Source of the DNA: Anaerolineales bacterium
GTDB taxonomy: Bacteria; Chloroflexota; Anaerolineae; Anaerolineales; DRMV01
Reading direction: 5' to 3'
Assembly (NCBI GenBank): GCA_015484985.1
Contig: WFUL01000097.1
Coordinates: forward strand, 1 to 9,476
Length of the DNA: 9,476 bases
In this document: positions 1-6,469 of the stretch, one piece after another
Numbering within the stretch: position 1 is the stretch's first letter
Layout: each line of letters starts with the position of its first letter
Notes under the pieces: model-generated
What the model was told of the DNA's origin: nothing
Database searches by the model: none
The model's input: the letters and a program-made list of their open reading frames with translations, nothing else
Translations under genes and position numbers: made by a program

Positions 1-72
1 ACTCCAGCCGCGCCCGCACCGCCTCCGCGGCTTGCCGGTCGGTCAGGTTTTCCATGTACTGCATGACCGTAC
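1..72 (-). pseudogene. IS1182-like transposase fragment, 5'-truncated and cut by the window edge
   Basis: Read on the minus strand, the first bases encode TVMQYMENLTDRQAAEAVRA and then RLE, running off the left edge. This matches, from memory, the segment about 60-80 residues into IS1182-type DDE transposases (the 'LSDRQAADAVR.RIDWKY' region). The first in-frame ATG is at 64-62, but family members carry some 60 residues before this point. Upstream of about base 72 the same frame (PQNASS and further back) no longer resembles the family and soon meets a stop, and no ribosome binding site is visible. I infer a broken copy whose 5' part was lost or replaced. Whether the downstream part is intact lies outside the window. 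The family call rests on about 23 residues, so it is likely but not certain. Confidence 0.6.
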
Positions 73-150
73 TCGAAGCATTTTGGGGCCTCCTGCTTTT
101 GCTCCTTATCCTATCACCATTTCGCCAACAGAATCAACATTTGCGTGCGC

Positions 151-193
151 CCAAAATGAAAATGTTACTTGTCAAGCCAAAAGAAAATGTTAC
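151..193. repeat. Imperfect direct repeat, 26-base period
   Basis: CCAAAATGAAAATGTTAC at 151-168 recurs as CCAAAAGAAAATGTTAC at 177-193, identical apart from one missing T. Both sit in gene-free DNA between the transposase remnant and the response regulator. Closely spaced repeats of this kind are known at the ends of IS21-family elements, where they are thought to bind transposase, and also as paired operators upstream of promoters. The neighbouring transposase debris favours the first reading, and the promoter about 20 bases downstream keeps the second open. The repeat is directly visible; its role is inference. Confidence 0.6.
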
Positions 194-212
194 CGAGGAG
201 AGAAGGCCCCCA

Positions 213-221
213 TGGTACAAT
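213..221 (+). promoter_or_regulatory. Extended -10 promoter candidate for the receiver gene
   Basis: TGGTACAAT matches the extended -10 pattern TGn followed by a TATAAT-like hexamer (TACAAT, 5 of 6). At 17-base spacing the upstream sequence has no good -35 box, as is usual for extended -10 promoters. Transcription would start near 228, leaving a leader of about 19 bases that contains GGGAG at 234-238, eight bases before the ATG at 247. The fit of promoter, Shine-Dalgarno and start supports 247 as the translation start. Sigma-factor specificity is assumed to be housekeeping. Confidence 0.45.
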
Positions 222-246
222 GAGCCAAAAATCGGGAGCAAGGTGG

Positions 247-633
247 ATGACCCAGCGGGCTCTGTTGCTGGAAGATGACCCGGGCCTTCATCGGTTGTTT
301 TGTCAGACCTTGCAGGGGTTGGGGTTGCAAGTGTCCAGTGCCCATTCCTTGCAAGAGGCGCATCAGGTATGGCAGCGCTTTGGCCCTTTCGACTTGTTAT
401 TGGTGGACATGCAACTACCGGACGGAACCGGCCTGGCGTTCCTGCGCCAGTATCGAACCGAGCTCCTTCGGGAGGGGGTGCAGGTCGTTATCCTGACGGC
501 GGAGCCCCGCTTCCGATACGAAGCCGAAGAAATGGGCTTTGAGTTCTATTTGGAGAAGCCCGTCTCCCTGGTGATGTTACAACGTATGGTGGCCAGGTTG
601 CTGGGTCTTTCCCCGCCATCCAAAGACGCTTGA
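247..633 (+). CDS. Stand-alone response regulator receiver domain protein (CheY/Spo0F type)
   Basis: This 128-residue protein is a single receiver domain, which takes a phosphoryl group from a histidine kinase or phosphotransfer protein and passes the signal on by protein contact. All key positions are present: the acidic cluster E9-D10-D11, the phospho-acceptor D54 in LLVDMQLPDG, the switch T84 in VILTAE, and K104-P105 in YLEKPV. After the domain only a short tail (about 15 residues) remains, so there is no DNA-binding or enzymatic output domain. The frame is open further upstream (TTG 169, ATG 220), but ATG 247 gives the usual domain start and has GGGAG at the right distance; the longer N-terminus looks non-protein-like. 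It lies 90 bases before a large PAS/GAF sensor protein on the same strand, probably in one operon. Since that sensor looks catalytically dead, the phosphate donor may be a different kinase. Confidence 0.9.
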   Translation: MTQRALLLEDDPGLHRLFCQTLQGLGLQVSSAHSLQEAHQVWQRFGPFDLLLVDMQLPDGTGLAFLRQYRTELLREGVQVVILTAEPRFRYEAEEMGFEFYLEKPVSLVMLQRMVARLLGLSPPSKDA

Positions 634-723
634 ACATGCGTGCGCTTATAGATTTTTGCTGGTGAGGGGACAGGACAGCGAGCCTTTTCCGCGGCTTTCG
701 CCCACGCCTATGGGGAGTGTCCT

Positions 724-3225
724 GTGGTGATGACCGGTATGGTATACGTTTACCTCCTCGGGGCTTTGGCGCTGTTTGCCCTGGGGATAGCGTGGCTATG
801 GACACGCAGGTCTCGAGTGCGGTCGCTATCCCCCAGGACGGCTCACGAACTGTTGCAAGCGTTGGAAGGCTACATCTTCGTGTTCTCCCCAGAGGGTCGC
901 TTGCTGTGGGCCACACCGGAAGCCCATGCCCAATTCCACATTCTGGATGAGGCTTTGGGACAGCCGGTCACCATGACCTCGGTGTTTGAGGAGTATCCCA
1001 CCCTGGCCAACTGGGTGCTCCGCCCGGCGACATCCCGTCCTGTCGATACCCTGGTGCGGGTTGAGACGGGCTCTGGAATTCGCTACTGGCACGTGCGCCT
1101 GGTAGGGGTGCCCTGGAAGGGGAATTCTCTGGCTAAGTTGATTTACCTGCGTGATGTCACGCGGCGCCAGGAAGCCACAGACCGCCTGCATCTGCGGTTG
1201 CAACAGACCCGCTGGGTCTCCCGGCTGCTGGAACTGACTTTCCGCCCTGAGCCCCTGGAGACCTCCTTGCAGGAAGCCCTTAAAATCTTCCTTCAGCCTC
1301 TGGAGAACTTCCGGGTCCGAGCTGTTGCCCTCTATGGCTATGATGAGGACACACGGTCCTTCCATTTGCTCGCGACCCTGGGCCTCTCCCAGGAGCATTT
1401 TCAGGAATACATTCCAGGCGCTCGCCTGCCTGACATGGAGACCGGTCCTCAAGAAGGACGCTTCTGTTTGCGGGAACCCCTTCCGTTGGCTTCCTGGGTG
1501 TTTCCCTTGCATTTAGGCCAGGCTCCCCAGGGGTTGTTGTGGCTGGCCACTGAAACTCCGGAAGCACCCACGCCGGCCCAACGGGAGGTGTTTCACCAGG
1601 CGGCCCACCTGCTCACCTTGATGTTGCGTTCCAAAGCCCTCTTCCAGGACCGCTTGCGCCTGGGGCAGGCCTTCGAGCACGATGTAGATGGTTTGCTCAT
1701 CTTCCGCTTGTCCGATGGACAGCCCGTGTTCGGCAATCTCGCTGTGGAACGTCTTACCGGGAAACCCTGGACCACCCCGGCATTGTCTCGGACTTTCTTG
1801 CAACTTCTGGGCACCTGGGAGGATGTGGTCCAACAGTTGCAGAACGGGGCGTATCTGGAACGATTACACGAGCATATCCTGGATGACGGAGTGCGCATCT
1901 TGCGATTCCAGGCTTTTGCCGTGACGGTCCCTCCTGACGAGCAGCCTTCTTATGGTGTGCTGACCTTCCAGGATTTGACCGAACATGAGGGATTGATTCG
2001 TCAGCTCAGGAGGCACACGGATTTCATCGAGCATCTGTTGCGCATGAGTCAGGCCATGCTGGAAGGCCGCATGCGCATGGTGGACGTGTTGGGTCGCATT
2101 TTGCAAACCACACAGGCCATGGTGGAAGCCGAGGGTGGAACGCTGATTCTCATTGACGAACAACGCATTCCTTACTCGGTCTTCGCAGGAAACGAACTCT
2201 TCCCTCCCGGAGCGTTCACCCGCCGCGTCTTGTGGGAAGGGCTGGCCGGATGGGTGCTGGAACAGCGCTCGGGAACCCTGGTGGTGGACACGCACCAGGA
2301 CCGCCGATGGCTGAATGGTGGGGAGCAGGAATGGCGCTCCGCGTTGGGTGTTCCCATTTTCTACGGCGATACGCCTCTCGCGGTGCTGACCCTGACCCAT
2401 GGGCGTCCCGGCCATTTCACCGACGAACATCTTCGCCTGATGGAGGCAGCCGCGGACATCATGGCCCTGGCCCTGTACACCGCCCGTCTGTATGAGGACC
2501 AATACTTCCTCACCCAACAACTGGCCGCTGCAAAGGAGGAGTCCGAGGTTCTGCAACGGAAACAAGTTCACCTCTTTCGTCTGCTGTTTCGAACGTTGCA
2601 CCCCGCCGTGATCCAGGCCCAGGAAGAATGGACGCGGTTATGGCGAACCCTGGCCCGTCGGGGGGAGAGGCTTTCTGAGGACCTGCTCCACTTGTGGGAG
2701 ACCTGGCGGGAAGCCGAACGGCACCTGGCATCCTTTGAGGGCTGGGTTAAAGAAGAGGAAAAAGCCTTTCCCTTTGACCGTGCATCCGTGAGTGTCATAG
2801 CATTGGTCCGGGAATTGGCCCGGTTGTTGCGTCCATGGCTGGAACAACGCCACGGACATCTTCAAGTGACCCACCCCCATGATTTGCACATCACTGCCCA
2901 TGAGGACGGGCTGTTCTATCTGTTGTTTCATGTGGTTTACCATTTGGGTCTTCGGGGGTCCCATCCGCAAATCGAGTTACGGGTACAGCGGGAGGGTACT
3001 TCTGGGGTTCGCTTCGCCATACAGCATCGCCAGTGGGTGCTTTCGCCAGAGGAGGAACGGCGGTGGCGGCAGTGGGTGGAGGCTCCGGGAGTCCACCGGG
3101 AGATGCCGGAAGACCTGCCTTTGCCTCCGGTAGTAGCTTCCCTGGTACGACGGCTGAGCGGTTGGATGGACCTTGAAAGTGAACCCTCGCAAGGTACGGT
3201 GGTGCGTTTCCGCTTTCCAGGGTGA
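724..3225 (+). CDS. Membrane-anchored PAS-GAF-PAS-GAF sensor protein with degenerate histidine-kinase module
   Basis: An 833-residue sensory protein. One N-terminal membrane helix lies at about residues 8-26, followed by RRSRVR, so the bulk should be cytoplasmic. Inferred domains are PAS (~38-152, ending YLRDVTRRQE), GAF (~165-308), PAS (~312-425, ending LTFQDLTEHE) and GAF (~432-588), followed by a helical stretch (~590-680) and a C-terminal domain (~690-833). This is the layout of a hybrid-type sensor kinase, but the catalytic half is eroded. Where the helix normally has H-E-x-R-T-P, the sequence is FRTLHPAVIQ, with F at the phospho-acceptor position. The N box is FHVVYHLGLRG without the usual Asn. 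The DxGxG box is absent (residues 764-780 read AIQHRQWVLSPEEERRW). Only the final strand (LESEPSQGTVVRFRFP) still resembles a kinase ATPase domain. I infer a pseudokinase or ligand-sensing scaffold. GTG 724, GTG 727 and ATG 730 all follow GGGGAG at 712-717; the start is uncertain by two codons. Confidence 0.85.
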   Translation: MVMTGMVYVYLLGALALFALGIAWLWTRRSRVRSLSPRTAHELLQALEGYIFVFSPEGRLLWATPEAHAQFHILDEALGQPVTMTSVFEEYPTLANWVLRPATSRPVDTLVRVETGSGIRYWHVRLVGVPWKGNSLAKLIYLRDVTRRQEATDRLHLRLQQTRWVSRLLELTFRPEPLETSLQEALKIFLQPLENFRVRAVALYGYDEDTRSFHLLATLGLSQEHFQEYIPGARLPDMETGPQEGRFCLREPLPLASWVFPLHLGQAPQGLLWLATETPEAPTPAQREVFHQAAHLLTLMLRSKALFQDRLRLGQAFEHDVDGLLIFRLSDGQPVFGNLAVERLTGKPWTTPALSRTFLQLLGTWEDVVQQLQNGAYLERLHEHILDDGVRILRFQAFAVTVPPDEQPSYGVLTFQDLTEHEGLIRQLRRHTDFIEHLLRMSQAMLEGRMRMVDVLGRILQTTQAMVEAEGGTLILIDEQRIPYSVFAGNELFPPGAFTRRVLWEGLAGWVLEQRSGTLVVDTHQDRRWLNGGEQEWRSALGVPIFYGDTPLAVLTLTHGRPGHFTDEHLRLMEAAADIMALALYTARLYEDQYFLTQQLAAAKEESEVLQRKQVHLFRLLFRTLHPAVIQAQEEWTRLWRTLARRGERLSEDLLHLWETWREAERHLASFEGWVKEEEKAFPFDRASVSVIALVRELARLLRPWLEQRHGHLQVTHPHDLHITAHEDGLFYLLFHVVYHLGLRGSHPQIELRVQREGTSGVRFAIQHRQWVLSPEEERRWRQWVEAPGVHREMPEDLPLPPVVASLVRRLSGWMDLESEPSQGTVVRFRFPG

Positions 3226-3238
3226 GGGGGAAGCTCAC
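3222..3238. other. Small hairpin shared by two convergent stop codons
   Basis: GTGAG (3222-3226) and CTCAC (3234-3238) can pair around a 7-base loop. The TGA stop of the sensor gene lies in the left arm, and the complement of the glycosyltransferase's TGA stop lies in the right arm. The two genes end nine bases apart, leaving no room for separate terminators. No T-tract follows on either strand, so intrinsic termination is doubtful and the pairing may be chance. Confidence 0.3.
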
Positions 3239-4737
3239 TCCTTGGGCTGGCGTAAATCCCAAAGGAGATAATCCCCACCCTGGTGGATGAGGGGGTAGCG
3301 CTCATACAGATAGTGACGCAAGGGGGTCTGACGCCAAAACTCCTCAAAGTCGGTCACCAGGAAATAGTCATACCCGCGAGTACGCTCCTGGAAAATGTCT
3401 TCAAAGGCCCGGTCCCATGTGTTGAACAGCAGGGCATGGGCCTGGGTGGGCCAGCGGGTCACGTGGAACACATCCCCATGGTAGAGCAAAGGCCATCCGT
3501 AGCCCTCCGTCAGGGCCATAATTTTGCCATCCCGGGGTAAACTCTGGCCGATGCGGCGGTAGGCCTCGGCTTTGGGACGGTAGTCTACGGAGCGCAAATG
3601 CCAGTAAGTAATGCCCACCGGATAAATCCAGGCCGTGGTCAGGAAGAACAGTGCCATCCCCTGCACCCAGCGCGGTTGTTCTTCCAGCAGAGCCATCAGA
3701 TGCCTTAGAGCCAGGCCCAGGCCCAGGGCGACCAGAGGGACCAGGGGGAGATGGTAATAGGCATGCGTCGCGAATTGGATGAGGAAGACGCTTCCGTACA
3801 GTCCATATCCTGCGAGCCAAGCCAAAACGAAGGCCCGGTAGGGTTTCTCTTGGTAGGTGAGGAAGAGGGCCAGCAGGGCCACCAGGACCCATCCACCATG
3901 GAGGGCGTTGTTTACTGTATCCAACCAGCCGCCATAGGGCATGGGGGAAAGCCACCAACGCTTGAGCTTCAGCGTCCAGGAGACCAGGAACCCCGCGGCA
4001 TCATCGGGGGAGTGGAGACGCAGGTAGATGGGAAGGGCGACACCCGGGGGGAGGAGCCAGACCAGCCACCAGGGATGGGGTCGCCAAAGACGGGAGAACC
4101 GGGTCCAGGCCAGGGCCAGGCCTACGGGCAACAAGAAGAAGAGGGCGTAGATTTTCACCACCGCGGCGCCGGTTCCCAACAGGCCAGCGGCCACCAGCCA
4201 TCCCGGGTTGCCGTCTTGCGCCCAACGGTACCAGGCCAGCGCACTCCATACCAGGAGCACCGTCATGAGGGGGTCCGGAAGAAAGGCCCGGGTGACCTGG
4301 ACGCTGAAGGGAAGGAGCATCCAGTATCCTATGGCCGCAATAAGTACAGCCGGGTGCGGATGGATACGGCGGGCCAGCAGACCTAGGCCCAGAGCGCCCA
4401 GGAGCCAGAACAGGGTGTTGTAGATGCGAATGATCCAGGGTTTTTCTCCACCTATGACCAGATACGTACGGGCCACCAGACGCTCCAGCAGGGGTGGCTC
4501 ATAGCGGGCGATGCGGTTTCCCGCGGCACGCCGTTCCTGCTCCAGCGGGCTGATGGCTCCAGGTCGCCAGGTCAGGTAGAAGCTGCGTGCGAGGATGAGA
4601 CTGCGGTACTGACGGGTGGGGTAGAAGTCCAGGGGTGGTTCCGTCAGGTCGTACAATCGCAATCCTACACCGGCAATGAGGGTAAAAGCCAATACCAAGG
4701 AGGTGAGTAGACGTCGAGGCGTTCTTTTTGTCATCAT
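3235..4737 (-). CDS. GT39/ArnT-like integral membrane glycosyltransferase
   Basis: A 500-residue GT-C type membrane protein, expected to transfer a sugar from a polyprenyl-phosphate donor to a protein, lipid or cell-surface glycan on the outer face of the membrane. An N-terminal helix (~11-27) is followed by a hydrophilic first loop starting RLYDLTEPPLDF; D30 and D37 fall where GT39 and related enzymes keep the acidic catalytic or metal-binding residue. E80-P81 in RYEPPL and D155 in FLPDPLMT fit further conserved loop positions. About ten more membrane segments lie between ~103 and ~378, including the THAYYHLPLVPL stretch (324-335) typical of this superfamily. Residues ~385-500 form a soluble C-terminal part. 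The ATG at 4737 is preceded by GGGGAAG; a second ATG follows directly. The gene is alone on its strand and converges with the sensor gene. The fold assignment is good; acceptor and sugar cannot be told from the sequence. Confidence 0.8.
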   Translation of the reverse strand: MMTKRTPRRLLTSLVLAFTLIAGVGLRLYDLTEPPLDFYPTRQYRSLILARSFYLTWRPGAISPLEQERRAAGNRIARYEPPLLERLVARTYLVIGGEKPWIIRIYNTLFWLLGALGLGLLARRIHPHPAVLIAAIGYWMLLPFSVQVTRAFLPDPLMTVLLVWSALAWYRWAQDGNPGWLVAAGLLGTGAAVVKIYALFFLLPVGLALAWTRFSRLWRPHPWWLVWLLPPGVALPIYLRLHSPDDAAGFLVSWTLKLKRWWLSPMPYGGWLDTVNNALHGGWVLVALLALFLTYQEKPYRAFVLAWLAGYGLYGSVFLIQFATHAYYHLPLVPLVALGLGLALRHLMALLEEQPRWVQGMALFFLTTAWIYPVGITYWHLRSVDYRPKAEAYRRIGQSLPRDGKIMALTEGYGWPLLYHGDVFHVTRWPTQAHALLFNTWDRAFEDIFQERTRGYDYFLVTDFEEFWRQTPLRHYLYERYPLIHQGGDYLLWDLRQPKE

Positions 4738-4882
4738 GGAATCTTCCCCGATGTTTCGCAGTAGCCACCAACCAATGGCCGACGGTCGACCACCGTCCGT
4801 CTTTTCCCGCGATGCCGCAGTTGGGTCTCCAGGTTGTGTAAGGGCATTATAATCGGGTTATCCATCATGCGAGGAGGGAAAG
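4738..4882. promoter_or_regulatory. Divergent promoter region between the glycosyltransferase and MFS transporter genes
   Basis: This 145-base gap must hold start signals for both genes. The palindrome ATTATAAT (4846-4853) supplies a perfect TATAAT -10 box in each direction: 4848-4853 for the transporter and 4851-4846 for the glycosyltransferase. Neither has a convincing -35 box at 16-18 bases, so strength or activator dependence is unclear. An inverted repeat GACGGT/ACCGTC (4781-4786 and 4792-4797) contains the 8-base palindrome GGTCGACC (4784-4791). It falls within the glycosyltransferase's predicted leader, where it could act as an operator or RNA hairpin. The transporter's GGAGGG lies at 4873-4878, just before its ATG at 4883. 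Confidence 0.4.
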
Positions 4883-6169
4883 ATGTCATCGCCTCGAGGT
4901 TTGGAGCGCCGGGTTCTGTTCATCTTCTTCCTGTTCGTACTGCTCCACCAAACGGACAAATTGCTCATCGGCCCCTTGAAGGGCCCTATCAGCGAGACCT
5001 TTGGCTTGAGCCACTTTCAGTTTGGCCTGGTGGTCACCGGCGCGCTGATTGTAGGTACGGTCCTCTACCCCATATGGGGCTACCTGTACGACCGGTACAC
5101 CCGTCCAAAATTGCTGGCCCTGGCGTCCTTCCTTTGGGGCAGCACCACCTGGTTCAGCGCGATTGCGCCCACCTATCCTGCCTTTCTAGCCGCCCGTGCG
5201 ACCACCGGCATTGACGACTCCGCGTATCCCGGCCTGTACTCCCTGTTGTCCGACTATTTCGGCCCTGAACGGCGGGGAAAGGCCTACGGCCTGTTGCAAC
5301 TGGCCCAACCCATGGGCTACCTAGTGGGGATGGTGCTGGCGTTGATACTGGCACCCCAAATCGGGTGGAGGAAGGTGTTCTTTCTCACCGGTTTCTTGGG
5401 CATCGTTCTCGCAGGGGTCATCCTGTGGGGCGTGAAGGAGCGGGCTCGTGGGGAAGCGGAACCGGAGTTCGAGGCCTTGAGCGAGGTGCCCCGCTTTCAG
5501 TTCTCCTGGGACGCGGCTCGGGAGATTTTCCGGCGTAAGACCATGTGGTTCATCATGGCTCAGGGGTTCGCTGGGGTGTTCCCGTGGAACGTGCTCACCT
5601 ACTTCTTCTTCGACTACCTGGCCAAGGAACGGGGTTACGATGAGCAGGCCATTCTGATGACCATGGGCCCTGTGGTGTTGCTGGTCGCCGCGGGCTATTT
5701 CCTGGGTGGATACCTGGGGGACGCCCTCTTCGCCCGCACTCGTCGAGGCCGCCTGTTGGTGGCCATGACCGGAGTTTTGTTGGGGGTGATTTTCCTGGTA
5801 TTGACCATGCGCACACCCGTGGGCCGGGAAACCCCCTTCACGGTGTTCTTGTTCCTGACGGCCCTGGTGATGCCCTGGGCCGCGCCCAACGTGGTGGCTA
5901 CCATTCACGATGTGACCCTGCCGGAAGTGCGCAGCACCGCGCAGGCTCTGGAATATTTCGTGGAAAACTTTGGCGCGGCCACGGCTCCGGCACTGGCCGG
6001 GTGGATTGCCGACCGCACGTCCATGGGTGCGGCCATCTTGGGGGTTTCCACGGCAGGCTGGCTCATCGGTGGCCTGCTCTTCTTTGGGGCCGTGCTTACT
6101 GTGGAGAAGGATGTCCGCTTCCTACGGCAGACCCTGGCCCGACGGGCCCAAGCCACACCCCAGGAATAG
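4883..6169 (+). CDS. MFS transporter, Spinster-like
   Basis: A 428-residue major facilitator superfamily protein, near the usual 400-450. The family moves small molecules across the inner membrane by coupling to ion gradients or by uniport. About 12 hydrophobic segments can be seen. The signature loop between helices 2 and 3, GYLYDRYTR (66-74), is a good motif A. A weaker second copy, GGYLGDALFARTRRGR (275-290), lies at the equivalent place in the C-terminal half. Helix 1 carries the polar stretch HQTDK (22-26), and ARATTGI plus LLSDYFGPERRGKAYG (104-136) matches the helix 4-5 region of Spinster-like and sugar-phosphate-type members. A hydrophilic linker (~185-220) separates the halves. ATG 4883 follows GAGGAGGG with good spacing. 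No neighbouring gene indicates the substrate, so none is assigned; the divergent membrane glycosyltransferase is suggestive of envelope lipids at most. Confidence 0.88.
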   Translation: MSSPRGLERRVLFIFFLFVLLHQTDKLLIGPLKGPISETFGLSHFQFGLVVTGALIVGTVLYPIWGYLYDRYTRPKLLALASFLWGSTTWFSAIAPTYPAFLAARATTGIDDSAYPGLYSLLSDYFGPERRGKAYGLLQLAQPMGYLVGMVLALILAPQIGWRKVFFLTGFLGIVLAGVILWGVKERARGEAEPEFEALSEVPRFQFSWDAAREIFRRKTMWFIMAQGFAGVFPWNVLTYFFFDYLAKERGYDEQAILMTMGPVVLLVAAGYFLGGYLGDALFARTRRGRLLVAMTGVLLGVIFLVLTMRTPVGRETPFTVFLFLTALVMPWAAPNVVATIHDVTLPEVRSTAQALEYFVENFGAATAPALAGWIADRTSMGAAILGVSTAGWLIGGLLFFGAVLTVEKDVRFLRQTLARRAQATPQE

Positions 6170-6201
6170 CGCCCTCGATGACGTCGCATACCTACTGTTT
6201 G

Positions 6202-6224
6202 ATGCGGAGGGTTCGTCGCCGCAT
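6202..6224 (+). terminator. Weak hairpin after the MFS gene
   Basis: ATGCGG (6202-6207) pairs with CCGCAT (6219-6224) across an 11-base loop, 32 bases after the transporter stop. TAATTTATCTTT follows, which is T-rich but broken. It is a plausible weak intrinsic terminator for the transporter transcript; the stronger one lies about 100 bases further on. Confidence 0.35.
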
Positions 6225-6299
6225 TAATTTATCTTTCTACCCAAGGTGTGTGCTACATCATACTCGCAAGCCTGACCGGGCCCAAGTCCAAAGTTCGCG

Positions 6300-6331
6300 G
6301 TCGGCTGTCGGCCGACGGCCAGTCGGCTTTT
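6300..6331 (+). terminator. Intrinsic terminator with a possible alternative stem
   Basis: GCCGAC (6311-6316) and GTCGGC (6322-6327) form a perfect 6-bp GC-rich stem with a GGCCA loop, followed by TTTT (6328-6331): a standard rho-independent terminator on the plus strand and probably the end of the MFS transcript. A second GTCGGC at 6300-6305 can pair with the same middle segment across a TGTCG loop. That would destroy the terminator, so the three segments have the layout of an attenuator. No plus-strand gene lies between here and about 8451, which argues that simple termination is the main role. Confidence 0.55.
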
Positions 6332-6449
6332 ACCCGCGGACCTGAGCCTGATAAGGCCTGAGCGCCACCAGGAGAAATTTTCTTTCTTGCAGGAGGATTT
6401 CCCGAAGAACGGGAAAATCTCAGGGGGTTGGTGTAAGCACACATTTTGT

Positions 6450-6466
6450 ACATGAGCCCTTCATGT
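6450..6466 (-). terminator. Hairpin immediately after coaX
   Basis: On the minus strand ACATGA and TCATGT form a 6-bp stem around AGGGC, starting three bases after the coaX TAG stop. The following bases (ACAAAATGTG) are A- rather than T-rich, so it is not a classical intrinsic terminator. It may protect the 3' end of the panC-coaX transcript or be incidental. Confidence 0.3.
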
Positions 6467-6469
6467 CTC

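Larger units (their letters stand above)
6170..6469. other. Gene-free interval between the MFS and coaX genes
   Basis: These 300 bases lie between two convergent genes. Frames that stay open here give low-complexity Arg/Pro/Ser-rich peptides with no recognisable family, so I see no gene. Besides the terminators listed separately, the interval holds a strong hairpin: GATTTCCCG (6396-6404) with CGGGAAAATC (6410-6419), loop AAGAA, one bulged A. A smaller stem, GCCT/AGGC around GATA (6348-6359), is flanked by direct repeats of CCTGAG. None is followed by a T-tract. The content could be transcript-end structure, a small RNA or remnants of a mobile element; I cannot choose from the sequence. Confidence 0.4.

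Noticed and set aside
169..246. Longer N-terminus for the receiver protein starting at TTG 169 or ATG 220
   Set aside because: The extension overlaps the direct repeat and the -10 promoter, is not protein-like, and receiver domains normally begin a few residues before the first strand, as with ATG 247.
6300..6331. Riboswitch controlling a downstream gene
   Set aside because: The structure points to the plus strand, where no gene follows for about 2 kb, and coaX is on the opposite strand.
6224..6453. Open frames on both strands in the gap after the MFS gene
   Set aside because: The peptides are Arg/Pro/Ser-rich, lack start signals and overlap terminator hairpins; they look like open frames by chance in GC-rich DNA.
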